A DNA stretch of 64,000 bases from Pseudomonas putida (GCA_041071465.1 CP163498.1:372001-436000); one strand, 5' to 3'. Shown: positions 19,059 to 28,947, counted from the stretch's first letter. Notes: a model not told the origin generated them from the letters alone. Translations and numbers: made by a program.

Positions 19059-19658
19059 CTACACCTGCGGCAGCACGCCTTCATCACGCAGCAGCGCAAA
19101 CAATGCCGCGACCGCGGTTTCCAGGGTGGTGGAGTTGTCCAGCACATGCAGCGACGGATCGGCCAGCGCCTGCAAGCGAGCATTACGTGCCAGGCGCTGC
19201 TCGACTTCCTCTGCGCTTTCCCGGCCGCGGGCCACCAAGCGCTCGCGCAGCACCTCGTGCCGGACCTCGACCAGCACTGCCAACAGGTTCGGGTAGCGCC
19301 GACGCGCCTCGGCCAGATAAGCCCGCGAACCATTCACCAGCACCGCCCTGCCCTCCGCCAGCCACTGGTCCACCTGCAGTGGAATGCCGTAATCCAGGCC
19401 ATTGGCTCGCCAATGCATGGCGAACGCGCCTTGCGCGCGCAGTGCTTCGAACTGTTCGGCCGTGACTCCATGGGCGGCTTCGCCCTTGGCTTCGGCCGAC
19501 CGGGTAATGACGCGACGGGCGATTTCCACCCCGGCGGCTGCCAATCGCTCACGAGAAGCATCGATCAGGGAATCTTTCCCGGAACCCGACGGTCCTACCA
19601 GATATATCAACCGACCTGTCCCTGATTGGCGGTCGCTTGCGTCATGTTGCATAGCCAC
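19059..19658 (-). CDS. phnN: Ribose 1,5-bisphosphate phosphokinase PhnN
   Basis: PhnN phosphorylates ribose 1,5-bisphosphate to PRPP, the last step when phosphonates are degraded by C-P lyase. The 199-residue protein has a P-loop (LVGPSGSGKDS, residues about 20-30), the guanylate-kinase-like region with ARRVITRS, and FAMHWRANGLDYGIP, typical of PhnN. It is normally in a phn operon; here it stands alone between tRNA-Arg(CCT) and amrZ with no other phn gene. It may supply PRPP for other purposes or be an outlier of a phn locus elsewhere. A hairpin (gccagcatg...catgctggc) lies at 18983-19008 after its 3' end. Confidence 0.88.
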   Translation of the reverse strand: MAMQHDASDRQSGTGRLIYLVGPSGSGKDSLIDASRERLAAAGVEIARRVITRSAEAKGEAAHGVTAEQFEALRAQGAFAMHWRANGLDYGIPLQVDQWLAEGRAVLVNGSRAYLAEARRRYPNLLAVLVEVRHEVLRERLVARGRESAEEVEQRLARNARLQALADPSLHVLDNSTTLETAVAALFALLRDEGVLPQV

Positions 19659-19997
19659 TATGCTCTATGGAGGGAAACCGGCACATTCTAGGGGCTTTCC
19701 CAGCCTTTTGCTGCTTTTTACCAGTTTTTGACGGCAAAAGTCTGACGATTGGACAAGTCGGAACATGTAAAACTTTTCAAACCAGTACTCATTTCTGATA
19801 ATTGGTACTGGCACAAAGCCTTTATCCGGCTCACTATTTGTCACAGAATTGACGCCAAGGAAACGGCGACCATGAGGCAAGATGAGCATCCATTTTTCAC
19901 AGACGGTTGAACATTTCGTCGTCGCCACGGTCGTACTACCACCCCGTGCGGCCAATTTGAGAACCGCTTCCCCTGAACCAAAATCCGGTCAATTTAT
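19659..19997 (+). promoter_or_regulatory. Long upstream region of amrZ
   Basis: This 339-base gap is AT-richer than its surroundings and holds no gene. In P. aeruginosa amrZ is driven by the AlgU sigma factor and represses itself. Here an AACTT at about 19772 followed 17-19 bases later by TCTGA (near 19795) weakly resembles an AlgU promoter. A GGCAAAAG near 19732 resembles the GGCAAAA core of AmrZ sites. Both are tentative. Confidence 0.3.
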
Positions 19998-20324
19998 ATG
20001 CGCCCAATGAAACAGGCTATTTATTCGAGCCGCACCGCTGACAAGTTCGTCGTCCGCCTGCCAGACGGGATGCGTGAGCGCATTGCCGAGGTAGCGCGCA
20101 ACCATCACCGCAGCATGAACTCCGAAATCATCGCGCGCCTGGAACAGAGCCTTATCCAGGAAGGTGCGCTGGGTGACGAGTTGAGCATGCGCCTGGACAG
20201 CCCTGAACTGTCCCTGCATGAACGCGAGTTGCTGCAACGCTTCCGCCAACTGTCGCACCGCCAGCAGAACGCGCTGGTCGCCCTCATCGCTCACGATGTG
20301 GAAATGGCTACCGACGCCTCCTGA
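19998..20324 (+). CDS. amrZ: AmrZ/AlgZ ribbon-helix-helix transcription factor
   Basis: AmrZ is a global regulator of alginate and other polysaccharides, motility, twitching and c-di-GMP genes in Pseudomonas. The 108-residue protein closely matches the known family: MRPMKQ start, [20 protein letters not shown] beta-strand and first helix, [18 protein letters not shown] second helix. A conserved tetramerisation tail includes [13 protein letters not shown] and [15 protein letters not shown] strong terminator follows. The monocistronic context with a long upstream region fits heavy regulation. Confidence 0.95.
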   Translation: MRPMKQAIYSSRTADKFVVRLPDGMRERIAEVARNHHRSMNSEIIARLEQSLIQEGALGDELSMRLDSPELSLHERELLQRFRQLSHRQQNALVALIAHDVEMATDAS

Positions 20325-20342
20325 GGTTTGCAGCCGAACATG

Positions 20343-20369
20343 AAAAAGCCAGCGTAAGCTGGCTTTTTT
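20343..20369. terminator. Bidirectional terminator between amrZ and mgtE
   Basis: AAAAAGCCAGC / GCTGGCTTTTTT stem with a short loop, with A and T tracts on both sides so it can serve convergent amrZ and mgtE. Confidence 0.85.
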
Positions 20370-20420
20370 GTGGATGGTGATCCTGCAAGAGACGCGATCC
20401 GTTTGTTTGGGGACCGCGGG

Positions 20421-21863
20421 CTACAGCAGGAACAGCGTGGCCAGCCCGAGGAAGATGAAGAACCCGCCGCTGTCGGTCACCGCGGTAATCATCACGCTGG
20501 AGCCCATCGCCGGGTCGCGTCCCAGGCGCGTCAGGGTCATCGGGATCAACACTCCCATCAAGGCCGCCAACAGCAGGTTCAAGGTCATCGCCGCAGTCAT
20601 CACCAGGCCCAACGACCAGCTGCCATACAGCCAGAACGCCACCGCGCCGATCACCCCGCCCCAGATCAGGCCGTTGAGCAGCGATACCGCCAGCTCCTTG
20701 CGCATCAGGCGGCTGGTGTTGCCCGGCGACACTTGGTCCAGCGCCATGGCGCGCACGATCATGGTGATGGTCTGGTTACCGGAGTTGCCACCAATACCCG
20801 CCACGATCGGCATCAGCGCAGCCAGGGCCACCAGCTTCTCGATCGAACCTTCGAACAGGCCGATCACTCGCGACGCAACGAAAGCAGTAATCAGGTTGAT
20901 GGCCAACCAGGCCCAGCGGTTGCGCAGCGAACGCCAGACCGAGGCGAAGATGTCTTCTTCCTCGCGCAAACCGGCCATGTTCAGCACTTCGCTTTCGCTT
21001 TCTTCACGAATCAGGTCGACCATTTCGTCGATGGTCAAGCGGCCGATCAGGCGTTCGTTCTTGTCCACGACCGGCGCAGATACCAGGTCATAACGCTCGA
21101 AGGCCTGCGCCGCATCATAGGCATCTTCCTCGGGGTGGAAGGAGACCGGGTCGGTCGCCATCACTTCCGCCACCTTCTTTTCCGGGTCATTGACCAGCAG
21201 GCGCTTGATCGGCAATACGCCCTTGAGAATGCCGTCATAGTCGACCACGAACAGTTTGTCGGTGTGGTTCGGCAGCTCTTTCAGGCGGCGCAGGTAGCGC
21301 AACACCACTTCCAGGCTGACGTCTTCGCGGATGGTTACCATCTCGAAGTCCATCAGCGCACCAACCTGCTCCTCGTCGTAGCTCAGCGCCGAACGCACGC
21401 GCTCGCGTTGCTGGGCATCGAGGGTTTCCATCAGCTCGTGAACAACGTCACGCGGCAGCTCAGGAGCCAGGTCGGCCAGCTCGTCGGCGTCCATTTCCTT
21501 GGCGGCGGCGAGCAGTTCGTGATCGTCCATGTCGGCGATCAGCGATTGCCGCACGGCGTCGGACACTTCCAGCAGGATGTCGCCATCGCGATCCGAGCGC
21601 ACCAGCTGCCAGACCGTCAGGCGGTCTTCCAGAGGCAAGGCTTCGAGGATGTAGGCGATGTCGGCGGGGTGCAGGTCATCGAGCTTGCGCTGCAGCTCGA
21701 CGAGGTTCTGGCGGTGGACCAGGTTTTCCACCAGGTCGTTGTGGGCGCCTTCCTGACGGTGGGTCAGGTCTTCGACCACGCGCTGGCGTTGCAGCAGTTC
21801 GACCACCTGGGCCAGGCGGTCCTGCAGGCTTTCCTGCGCTTTTTTTACTTCTACTTCAGTCAT
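20421..21863 (-). CDS. mgtE: Magnesium transporter MgtE
   Basis: MgtE is a Mg2+-gated Mg2+ channel/transporter of the inner membrane. The 480-residue protein has the N-terminal superhelical MgtE_N domain (about 30-130: LVELQRKLDDLHPADIAYIL, LPRDVVHELMETLD) and tandem CBS domains (about 145-265: LFVVDYDGILKGVLPIKRLL, VSAPVVDKNERLIGRLTIDE). The C-terminal five-helix pore domain spans about 290-480, with PIVAGIGGNSGNQT as its selectivity signature. I chose the ATG giving MTEVEV; ten upstream in-frame codons have no clear ribosome site. Monocistronic. Confidence 0.95.
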   Translation of the reverse strand: MTEVEVKKAQESLQDRLAQVVELLQRQRVVEDLTHRQEGAHNDLVENLVHRQNLVELQRKLDDLHPADIAYILEALPLEDRLTVWQLVRSDRDGDILLEVSDAVRQSLIADMDDHELLAAAKEMDADELADLAPELPRDVVHELMETLDAQQRERVRSALSYDEEQVGALMDFEMVTIREDVSLEVVLRYLRRLKELPNHTDKLFVVDYDGILKGVLPIKRLLVNDPEKKVAEVMATDPVSFHPEEDAYDAAQAFERYDLVSAPVVDKNERLIGRLTIDEMVDLIREESESEVLNMAGLREEEDIFASVWRSLRNRWAWLAINLITAFVASRVIGLFEGSIEKLVALAALMPIVAGIGGNSGNQTITMIVRAMALDQVSPGNTSRLMRKELAVSLLNGLIWGGVIGAVAFWLYGSWSLGLVMTAAMTLNLLLAALMGVLIPMTLTRLGRDPAMGSSVMITAVTDSGGFFIFLGLATLFLL

Positions 21864-22378
21864 AGGCGAACTCCACTCCCAGCAGCGGAGCACGCCGGGA
21901 GAATCAATCGGTCAGATCTTTCTGTATGAATCTTGTTAGCGAGTAACTACTGGGTAAGTCCATGGTGGTTTTCCACAAGCCCCGGCGGGGCTGACGGGCG
22001 CAATCATACACTGCTAAAGCTGTCAGATCGCTTAAAATTTTGGCCAGAACAATCGTTTGCGTGATAAAGCTGGGACAACGCTCGAAGCTATCAGTGCGAC
22101 GGTGGGTCTGGCGGTCAAGTTACATTTGTTGTGTGCCTGGATGTGTATGCGGTGCCTGATCGATACTGGGGCTGCTTTGCAGCCCATCGCGACACAAGGC
22201 CGCTCCTACAAGGGATCGCGTACTTCTGTAGGAGCGGCCTTGTGTCGCGAAAGGGTCGCGCAGCGGCCCCAAAGGCACAGGCTCAATCTACAGAAGAGCT
22301 TAGATCGACATCACCAACAATTCATTGGCGCAGAAAAACAAAAAGCCCGCTCATTTGAGCGGGCTTCTTGATTTGGTG
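21864..22378. repeat. Intergenic stretch with a second-family REP pair at about 22168-22270
   Basis: About 515 bases between mgtE and the tRNA-Arg genes. The left half is the mgtE promoter side, with no clear gene. At 22168-22270 a pair of REP elements (gctgc-type hairpin, 'acacaaggccgctcctaca' and its reverse complement) faces inward. No further coding sequence is supported. Confidence 0.8.
22334..22366 (-). terminator. Terminator of the tRNA-Arg/Ser transcript
   Basis: Stem AAGCCCGCTC / GAGCGGGCTT with loop ATTT, followed on the minus strand by TTTTGTTTTT. It lies just beyond the last tRNA-Arg(ACG). Confidence 0.8.
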
Positions 22379-22455
22379 TGGCGGACTCAGGAGGATTCGA
22401 ACCTCCGACCGCTCGGTTCGTAGCCGAGTACTCTATCCAGCTGAGCTATGAGTCC
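22379..22455 (-). tRNA. tRNA-Arg (anticodon ACG), copy 3 in transcription order
   Basis: 77-base cloverleaf with encoded CCA: acceptor GGACTCA/TGAGTCC, anticodon loop CTACGAA on a CTCGG/CCGAG stem, T arm GGAGG/CCTCC. The ACG anticodon is converted to ICG and reads CGU/CGC/CGA. Last of three tandem copies. Confidence 0.96.
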
Positions 22456-22528
22456 GTGGTGGTATTTTTTAGACCAGGTTACCACTGGTTGGTTGAAGTG
22501 CCTTTGCAAGCAGAGCCACTTCAAAAAG

Positions 22529-22605
22529 TGGCGGACTCAGCAGGATTCGAACCTGCGACCGCTCGGTTCGTAGCCGAGTACTCTATCCAGCTGAGCTATG
22601 AGTCC
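22529..22605 (-). tRNA. tRNA-Arg (anticodon ACG), copy 2, with a T-stem variant
   Basis: Same cloverleaf as its neighbours, but the T stem reads GCAGG/CCTGC in place of GGAGG/CCTCC. Two compensating changes keep the pair, indicating a functional gene. Confidence 0.96.
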
Positions 22606-22676
22606 GCGATGGTAGTTTTAGACCAGATTACCACTGGTTGTTTGAAGCAGCCTTGCAAACAAAGCCACTTCAAAAG

Positions 22677-22753
22677 TGGCGGACTCAGGAGGATTCGAAC
22701 CTCCGACCGCTCGGTTCGTAGCCGAGTACTCTATCCAGCTGAGCTATGAGTCC
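22677..22753 (-). tRNA. tRNA-Arg (anticodon ACG), copy 1 in transcription order
   Basis: Identical in structure to the copy at 22379. The spacers between the three copies are themselves similar (accactggtt, gccacttcaaaa), showing tandem duplication of tRNA plus spacer. Confidence 0.96.
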
Positions 22754-22859
22754 GTGTCTTGCCGCGCATTATAGGTCGCTGAAACATTTTTGCAAGAACT
22801 TTTTCGTTTAAAATCAACTACTTAGCGTTCTTACTGTTTACAGCGCCCTAAGCGAATAA

Positions 22860-22950
22860 TGGCGGTGAAGGGGGGATTCGAACCCCCGATACCCTTATGA
22901 GGTATACTCCCTTAGCAGGGGAGCGCCTTCGGCCACTCGGCCACCTCACC
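22860..22950 (-). tRNA. tRNA-Ser (anticodon GCT)
   Basis: 91-base class II tRNA with encoded CCA: acceptor GGTGAGG/CTTCACC with wobble, a long variable arm (TATACCTCATAAGGGTATC region) and anticodon loop CTGCTAA giving GCT. It lies between csrA and the tRNA-Arg array, the order conserved in pseudomonads. Confidence 0.96.
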
Positions 22951-23023
22951 GCAACACGAGGCGAATATTAAACAGGCTCTTCCTCGTTTGCAACCCTTTT
23001 TTTTGAAAAAAACTTCAAAAAAA

Positions 23024-23212
23024 TTAAAGGCTTGGCTCCTCGTCCTTCTCTTTCTTGATCCGCAGGTAGATTTCCTCGCGGTGCACAGCCACTTCTTTCG
23101 GGGCGCTGACGCCAATACGCACCTGGTTGCCTTTGACGCCAAGCACCGTCACGGTGATCTCGCCGTCTCCAATGATCAGGCTCTCGGCGCACCGACGAGT
23201 CAGAATCAACAT
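23024..23212 (-). CDS. csrA: CsrA/RsmA translational regulator
   Basis: This small RNA-binding protein blocks or modulates translation at GGA motifs and is titrated by RsmY/RsmZ-type RNAs under GacA control. The 62-residue product starts [20 protein letters not shown] and continues [20 protein letters not shown] and [12 protein letters not shown], with the RNA-binding Arg44-type residue in HREE. The ATG has a GGAGAAA site. It lies 165 bases after lysC and upstream of tRNA-Ser on the same strand, the standard lysC-csrA order. Confidence 0.97.
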   Translation of the reverse strand: MLILTRRCAESLIIGDGEITVTVLGVKGNQVRIGVSAPKEVAVHREEIYLRIKKEKDEEPSL

Positions 23213-23377
23213 AGCTTTCTCCTTACGCAAAACATTCAGGGGTAACAGTCTTGGGTGTCGCGGCCTGGTCGTGGACGACGACCAGGGCCCGGTTACTCGC
23301 CACACAGGGCAGGACAGGCCTGTGTGGCGAGCAGAAACGCGAAGGGCGCGGCAAGCCGCGCCCTTCCAGGCAGCGTA

Positions 23378-24613
23378 TTACTCGCTCTGTCGTGCCGGAG
23401 CGTCGAGCTCGAACGCGGTGTGCAGCGCGCGTACGGCCAGCTCCAGGTACTTCTCTTCGATCACGACCGAAACCTTGATCTCGGAGGTGGAGATCATCTG
23501 GATGTTGATGCTCTCCTTGGCCAGGGCTTCGAACATGCGGCTGGCAACACCGGCGTGCGAACGCATGCCGACGCCGACGATCGAGACCTTGGCGATCTTG
23601 GTATCGCCGATCACTTCACGGGCACCGATTTCGCGGGCAGTGTTTTCCAGCACGCTCTGCGCCTTCTCGTACTCGTTGCGGTGTACGGTGAAGGTGAAGT
23701 CGGTGGTGTTATCGTGGGCAACGTTCTGCACGATCATGTCGACCTCGATGTTCGAGGCGCTGATCGGGCCGAGGATCTTGAAGGCCACGCCCGGGGTGTC
23801 CGGCACGCCGCGAATGGTCAGCTTGGCTTCATCACGGTTGAAGGCGATACCGGAAATGATCGGCTGTTCCATGGATTCCTCTTCATCAATGGTAATGAGG
23901 GTACCCGGACCCTCCTTGAAGCTGTGCAGCACGCGCAGCGGAACGTTGTACTTGCCGGCGAACTCCACCGAACGGATCTGCAGCACCTTGGAACCGAGGC
24001 TGGCCATTTCCAGCATCTCTTCGAAGGTGATCTTCTCCAGGCGCTGGGCCTGTGGCACAACGCGCGGGTCGGTGGTGTAGACGCCATCGACGTCGGTGTA
24101 GATCTGGCACTCGTCAGCCTTCAGCGCAGCCGCCAGGGCCACGCCCGTGGTGTCGGAGCCACCACGGCCCAGGGTGGTGATGCTGCCGTGCTCGTCGACG
24201 CCCTGGAAGCCCGCTACCACGACCACGCGGCCTTCCTTGAGGTCGGCACGAATCTTCTGGTCGTCGATCTGCAGGATGCGCGCCTTGTTGTGCGCGCTGT
24301 CGGTGAGAATGCGCACCTGGTTGCCGGTGTAGGACACCGCTGGCACACCACGCTTGATCAAGGCCATGGTCAGCAAGGCAATGGTGACCTGCTCACCGGT
24401 CGACACGATCACATCCAGTTCACGCGGAACCGGCTGATCGGTGATCTGCTTGGCCAGGTCGATCAGGCGATTGGTTTCACCGCTCATGGCCGACAACACA
24501 ACCACCAGGTCGTCGCCCGCCTCACGGTGTTTCTTGACCTTATCGGCTACCTGCTCGATCCGCTCGATGGAACCGACAGAGGTGCCGCCAAATTTCTGTA
24601 CGATCAACGCCAT
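23378..24613 (-). CDS. lysC: Aspartate kinase
   Basis: Aspartokinase phosphorylates aspartate, the first step to Lys, Thr, Met and diaminopimelate. The 411-residue protein has the kinase motif VQKFGGTSVGSIERI at the N-terminus, GRGGSDTTGVALAAAL near residue 155, and tandem ACT domains from about 265 onward (ITIRGVPDTPGVAFKILGPI, KVSIVGVGMRSHAGVASRMF) for Lys/Thr feedback. This is the class with an internal alternative start for the beta subunit; such a start is not judged here. It lies between alaS and csrA. Confidence 0.97.
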   Translation of the reverse strand: MALIVQKFGGTSVGSIERIEQVADKVKKHREAGDDLVVVLSAMSGETNRLIDLAKQITDQPVPRELDVIVSTGEQVTIALLTMALIKRGVPAVSYTGNQVRILTDSAHNKARILQIDDQKIRADLKEGRVVVVAGFQGVDEHGSITTLGRGGSDTTGVALAAALKADECQIYTDVDGVYTTDPRVVPQAQRLEKITFEEMLEMASLGSKVLQIRSVEFAGKYNVPLRVLHSFKEGPGTLITIDEEESMEQPIISGIAFNRDEAKLTIRGVPDTPGVAFKILGPISASNIEVDMIVQNVAHDNTTDFTFTVHRNEYEKAQSVLENTAREIGAREVIGDTKIAKVSIVGVGMRSHAGVASRMFEALAKESINIQMISTSEIKVSVVIEEKYLELAVRALHTAFELDAPARQSE

Positions 24614-24697
24614 TTCAATGGTGCCTCAGCCCATACAGGGCCCCAAAAAACAATCCAACATGAAGAGGCCGGTGACTAGACCACCGGCCCCTTCATC

Positions 24698-27322
24698 TCA
24701 AAGTCCCTGCTCTGCGAATGGCACGGCCAGCGCCAGGGCGTGGTCCAGCGCGGCGACGTCGACGCCACCACCCTGGGCCATGTCCGGACGGCCACCGCCC
24801 TTGCCACCCACCGCCGCAGCGGCTTGTTTCATCAGATCGCCAGCCTTGAGTTGGCTGGAGAGGTCCTTGGTCACGCCGGCCACCAGCACGACCTTGCCCT
24901 CATGCTCGCTGCCCAGCAGGATCACTGCGTGGCCGAGCTTGTTCTTCAGCTGATCGACCAGGGCCAGCAGGGCCTTGCCGTCCTGCCCATCCAGGCGGGC
25001 GGCGAGCACCTTGGCACCTTTGACCTCAACGGCCGCGTTGGAGAGATCGTCCCCGGCGGCGCTGGCGGCCTTGGCCTGCAGCTGTTCAAGCTGCTTCTCC
25101 AGCTGGCGGTTGCGCTCAAGCACAGCCGACAGCTTGTCGATCAGGTTGTCGCGGTTGCCTTTGACCAGTTGCGCGGCTTCCTTGACCTGCTCTTCGGCAG
25201 CGTTCAGGTAGGCCAGCGCAGCGGCGCCGGTCACCGCTTCGATACGGCGCACGCCAGAGGCCACGCCGCCTTCGCTGATGATCTTGAACAGGCTGATGTC
25301 ACCGGTGCGCTTGGCGTGGATACCGCCGCACAGCTCCACCGAGAAATCGCCGCCCATGCTCAACACGCGCACAGTGTCGCCGTACTTCTCGCCGAACAGC
25401 GCCATGGCGCCTTTGGCCTTGGCGGTTTCGATGTCGGTCAGTTCGGTTTCAACGGCAGTGTTCTTGCGCACTTCGCGGTTGACGATGTCTTCCAGTTGCT
25501 TGATCTGCTCTGGCTTCAGCGCTTCGAAATGGCTGAAGTCGAAACGCAGGCGCTGGCTGTCGACCAGCGAGCCCTTCTGCTGCACGTGCTCGCCCAATAC
25601 CTGACGCAGCGCTTCGTGCAACAGGTGAGTGGCGGAGTGGTTCAGCGAGGTGGCATGCTGCACGTCGGCATCGACCTTGGCCTCGACTGGCGAACCGATC
25701 ACCAGCGCACCGCTGGCGACCACACCGTGGTGCAGGAAGGCACCGCCAGTTTTGGTGGTGTCGCGCACGTCGAAGCGTGCAGCGCCAGCCTGCAGGAAGC
25801 CGGTATCACCCACCTGGCCGCCGGACTCGGCGTAGAACGGCGTGCGGTCGAGCACGACCACGCCCTGCTCGCCTTCACCCAACTGGTCGACGGCCTGGCC
25901 GTCCTTGTACAGGGCAATGATCTTGCCTTGGGCTTCGGTGGCGTCGTAACCGAGGAATTCGGTGGCGCTGTCGACTTTAACCAGGCTGTTGTAATCCATG
26001 CCGAAGGCGCTGGCGGAACGGGCACGCTCACGCTGGGCATCCATCTCGCGCTCGAAGCCGGCTTCGTCGATGGTCAGCTCACGCTCACGGGCAATGTCGG
26101 CAGTCAGGTCCATCGGGAAGCCGTAGGTGTCGTACAGCTTGAACACCACGTCGCCCGGCACCACGTCGCCTTTGAGCTGGGCCAGGTCTTGCTCGAGGAT
26201 ACGCAGGCCCTGCTCCAGGGTCTTGGCGAACTGCTCTTCTTCGGCCTTGAGCACGCGCTCGATGTGCGCTTGCTGGCTCTTCAGTTCCGGGAAGGCTTCG
26301 CCCATTTCAGCAGCCAGTGCCGCAACGATCTGGTAGAAGAAGCTGCCCTTGGCGCCCAGCTTGTTACCGTGACGGCAAGCGCGGCGAATGATGCGGCGCA
26401 GCACGTAGCCACGGCCTTCGTTGGACGGCAGCACACCGTCGGCAATCAGGAAGCCGCAGGAACGAATGTGGTCGGCGACGACTTTCAGCGAGGCCTGGCC
26501 GTCATTGCTGCAACCGATGGCCTTGGCCGCGGCCGCCAGCAGGTTCTGGAACAGGTCGATCTCGTAGTTCGAGTGCACGTGCTGCAGCACGGCGCTGACG
26601 CGCTCCAGGCCCATGCCGGTGTCCACCGACGGCGCTGGCAGCGGGTGCAGCACGCCATCGGCGGTGCGGTTGAACTGCATGAAGACGTTGTTCCAGATCT
26701 CGATGTAGCGGTCGCCGTCTTCTTCTGGCGAGCCGGGTGGGCCGCCCCAGATGTCCGGGCCGTGGTCGTAGAAGATCTCGGTGCATGGGCCGCACGGGCC
26801 AGTGTCGCCCATGGTCCAGAAGTTGTCGGAGGCGTACGGGGCGCCTTTGTTGTCGCCGATGCGCACCATGCGCTCGGCCGGCACGCCGACTTCCTTGGTC
26901 CAGATGTCGTAGGCTTCGTCGTCAGTGGCGTAGACAGTGACCCAGAGCTTTTCCTTGGGCAGGTTCAGCCACTGCTCCGAGGTCAGGAAGGTCCAGGCGA
27001 AGGTGATGGCATCGCGCTTGAAATAGTCACCGAAGCTGAAGTTGCCCAGCATTTCGAAGAAGGTGTGGTGACGCGCGGTGTAACCGACGTTTTCCAGGTC
27101 GTTGTGCTTGCCACCGGCGCGCACGCACTTCTGGCTGCTGACGGCGCGGGTGTAGGCGCGCTTCTCTGCACCGAGGAAGCAGTCCTTGAACTGGTTCATG
27201 CCTGCGTTGGTGAACAGCAGGGTCGGGTCGTTGTTCGGGATCAGCGAACTGGAGGCGACTCGGGTATGGCCTTGCTCTTCGAAGAAGCGAAGGAAGGCTT
27301 CACGGATTTCTGCGCTTTTCAT
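24698..27322 (-). CDS. alaS: Alanyl-tRNA synthetase
   Basis: AlaRS charges tRNA-Ala. The 874-residue protein starts [19 protein letters not shown]. It has the class II catalytic domain ([35 protein letters not shown]), the tRNA-recognition helical domain and the editing domain with zinc-binding [11 protein letters not shown] and [12 protein letters not shown]. The C-terminal C-Ala domain ends PFAEQGL. The open frame extends further upstream, but that part is a shadow of the promoter region. The next gene, lysC, follows after 84 bases. Confidence 0.97.
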   Translation of the reverse strand: MKSAEIREAFLRFFEEQGHTRVASSSLIPNNDPTLLFTNAGMNQFKDCFLGAEKRAYTRAVSSQKCVRAGGKHNDLENVGYTARHHTFFEMLGNFSFGDYFKRDAITFAWTFLTSEQWLNLPKEKLWVTVYATDDEAYDIWTKEVGVPAERMVRIGDNKGAPYASDNFWTMGDTGPCGPCTEIFYDHGPDIWGGPPGSPEEDGDRYIEIWNNVFMQFNRTADGVLHPLPAPSVDTGMGLERVSAVLQHVHSNYEIDLFQNLLAAAAKAIGCSNDGQASLKVVADHIRSCGFLIADGVLPSNEGRGYVLRRIIRRACRHGNKLGAKGSFFYQIVAALAAEMGEAFPELKSQQAHIERVLKAEEEQFAKTLEQGLRILEQDLAQLKGDVVPGDVVFKLYDTYGFPMDLTADIARERELTIDEAGFEREMDAQRERARSASAFGMDYNSLVKVDSATEFLGYDATEAQGKIIALYKDGQAVDQLGEGEQGVVVLDRTPFYAESGGQVGDTGFLQAGAARFDVRDTTKTGGAFLHHGVVASGALVIGSPVEAKVDADVQHATSLNHSATHLLHEALRQVLGEHVQQKGSLVDSQRLRFDFSHFEALKPEQIKQLEDIVNREVRKNTAVETELTDIETAKAKGAMALFGEKYGDTVRVLSMGGDFSVELCGGIHAKRTGDISLFKIISEGGVASGVRRIEAVTGAAALAYLNAAEEQVKEAAQLVKGNRDNLIDKLSAVLERNRQLEKQLEQLQAKAASAAGDDLSNAAVEVKGAKVLAARLDGQDGKALLALVDQLKNKLGHAVILLGSEHEGKVVLVAGVTKDLSSQLKAGDLMKQAAAAVGGKGGGRPDMAQGGGVDVAALDHALALAVPFAEQGL

Positions 27323-27638
27323 AGGTTCTTCCACGGAAACGGCGGCCCTGTTGGGCAAACACGTCGACGAAACGACGGCAAAGGGCCGCATTATATCGGT
27401 CCTGCAAGCTCGATGCAGTGTGTTTATACGATAGAAACTGTCGTTTGGACGGTTTTTCGGGCTATGCAAACGAAAATGACATGACCGGATGCTAAATCCT
27501 GTGTTTCGCCACTGGCAAGCCAATTACCGCTTATGGGAAGGGAAAATGGAACAGGCGGTGAATTAAAAGAGTTTCATGGGAATCATCACGCAAGGCCGCT
27601 CCCCAAAAAGCGACTCCCACAGCAGCAGCCATAGCGCA
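27323..27638. other. Intergenic region alaS-astE, no gene seen
   Basis: 316 bases between alaS (start side) and astE (end side). It must hold the alaS promoter. A degenerate REP-like fragment ('gcaaggccgctcc') lies near 27590-27602. No ORF with a ribosome site and no clear terminator was found. Confidence 0.5.
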
Positions 27639-28646
27639 TCAGCCTAGCCGCTGCCCCGAATCCGGCACGATCAGGATACCGGCGCGCAAACCGTTCCTGA
27701 CCTTGGGGTTGGGGAAGATGATGCGCGCGCCCTCCTCCTCGACCACCCAGCGCATCTCGGCCAGGTCTTCGGCCAGCAGGTAGCCCTTGCTCAGCTCGGA
27801 GAAGTTTTCGATATCCGCCGGCAGGTGCAGGTGGAAGCTGTCGCTGTGCTTGATGATTTCACGGGAAACACTGAACAGTTGCAGGCCATCCAGCGAGCTT
27901 TCGCCTTCTGGTTCGGTCGCCTCGATGATGCGGATCAGCCGCTCTTCCAGCTTGTCGAGGTTGACCTGCTCGTTCTGGCCGAACGGGCGGGCCTTGCCCA
28001 GTTCCAGCGTGAAGGCTTCGGCATCCAGCTGTTCATAGGTGAATGCGCTGAAGGTGATGGACGACTTGCTTTGCAGCAACACCGCTTCCATACCCGCCGC
28101 CGCCAGGCGCGCCAGTTCGCGACGGGAGTGCTTGCGCCCTTCTTTATAGGGATACAAGGCGAATTGTTCGATCTTCGAACCACGGATGGCCGTATGCAGG
28201 TCGTAATGCAGCCGGCTGCGCCCCGGCTTGCTGAAGAACACCCTGGCAAACTGTTCCAGCTCAGCGGCGCGCAACGCCTCGAAACCGCTGGAAAGCTCGT
28301 GACGGCCATTGAAAAGGCGGTTGATGTCCTGCTCGATGAAGCGCTCGCCCTTGCGGATTGCCACCGGGTTGCCGAACAGGAACAGCAGGCGCGCCCTGGG
28401 TTTGATCTTGCCGTTGGCCACGCCGTGCAGCAGCCGCTCCAGCAATTCGATCGGCGCCGTCTCGTTGCCATGAATGCCGGCGGACAGCAGCAAATCCAGC
28501 CCGCAATCCTCGCTTTCAGCCGGGCGCACTTCAAGCGCACCCTCCCCCAGCCAGCGCAAACGCGCGCCCTTGGGTGTCACTTGGGTCTTCTCGGCCGGTT
28601 CGTGATCGGTGAGGGTCAGCTCAAGCAATTTGCCAAGGGCGAGCAT
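27639..28646 (-). CDS. astE: Succinylglutamate desuccinylase AstE
   Basis: AstE performs the last step of the arginine succinyltransferase pathway, splitting N-succinylglutamate to glutamate and succinate. The 335-residue zinc enzyme has the metal site [17 protein letters not shown] (His and Glu ligands, about residues 58-75), the conserved [24 protein letters not shown] around residue 95-118 (shown here as its two halves [15 protein letters not shown] and IEQDINRLF), and [12 protein letters not shown] with the third His. I chose the ATG giving [10 protein letters not shown]. It is last in the aruC-F-G-astD-B-(96 aa)-astE order. Confidence 0.94.
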   Translation of the reverse strand: MLALGKLLELTLTDHEPAEKTQVTPKGARLRWLGEGALEVRPAESEDCGLDLLLSAGIHGNETAPIELLERLLHGVANGKIKPRARLLFLFGNPVAIRKGERFIEQDINRLFNGRHELSSGFEALRAAELEQFARVFFSKPGRSRLHYDLHTAIRGSKIEQFALYPYKEGRKHSRRELARLAAAGMEAVLLQSKSSITFSAFTYEQLDAEAFTLELGKARPFGQNEQVNLDKLEERLIRIIEATEPEGESSLDGLQLFSVSREIIKHSDSFHLHLPADIENFSELSKGYLLAEDLAEMRWVVEEEGARIIFPNPKVRNGLRAGILIVPDSGQRLG

Positions 28647-28656
28647 AGGTACTTCC

Positions 28657-28947
28657 TTAGTGGTGGTGGCCGCAGTCAGGGCCATGGACGTGATCGTCGC
28701 CTTCGCCAAGCTCCGCCGGCTCCATTTCCAGCTGCAGGCTGACCAGGTTGGTGGCCATCGGGCGCAGCAGCAGGTTGGCATATTCGGTGTCGTCTTCCTC
28801 GACATCCACACCGATCAGCAACTGGCCACGGCCGTCTTGCTGAATCCACACTTCCTTGCCTTGCCAGACCACGGCAAAGCGGGTGCAGGAAGTTTCCAGC
28901 TGGGTGCCGTCTTCATCTTCAAGGATCAGGCGCAGGGCGTCGGTCAT
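28657..28947 (-). CDS. Small conserved protein with His-rich tail inside the arginine succinyltransferase operon
   Basis: The 96-residue protein has no assigned function known to me. It begins [20 protein letters not shown], has a probable compact beta-strand core ([20 protein letters not shown]) and ends in [13 protein letters not shown], a His/Asp/Cys tail suited to binding a divalent metal. A gene at the same place, between astB and astE, occurs in other pseudomonads. AstE is a zinc enzyme encoded 10 bases downstream, so a metal-delivery role is conceivable but unproven. AGAGA lies before the ATG. Because of an indel in astB, this gene reads in frame with astB in this sequence, but it has its own start and the native astB stop lies 14 bases upstream. 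Confidence 0.85.
   Translation of the reverse strand: MTDALRLILEDEDGTQLETSCTRFAVVWQGKEVWIQQDGRGQLLIGVDVEEDDTEYANLLLRPMATNLVSLQLEMEPAELGEGDDHVHGPDCGHHH

Noticed and set aside
19765..19800. AlgU (sigma-22) promoter before amrZ
   Set aside because: Only an AACTT and TCTGA at longer-than-usual spacing; kept as a weak note in the upstream feature, not called as a promoter.
22379..22753. Regularly spaced repeats resembling a CRISPR array
   Set aside because: The three repeated units are 77-base tRNA-Arg genes with complete cloverleaf folds.
24740..27484. 914-codon open frame on the plus strand opposite alaS
   Set aside because: Antisense shadow of alaS with no domain and unnatural composition.
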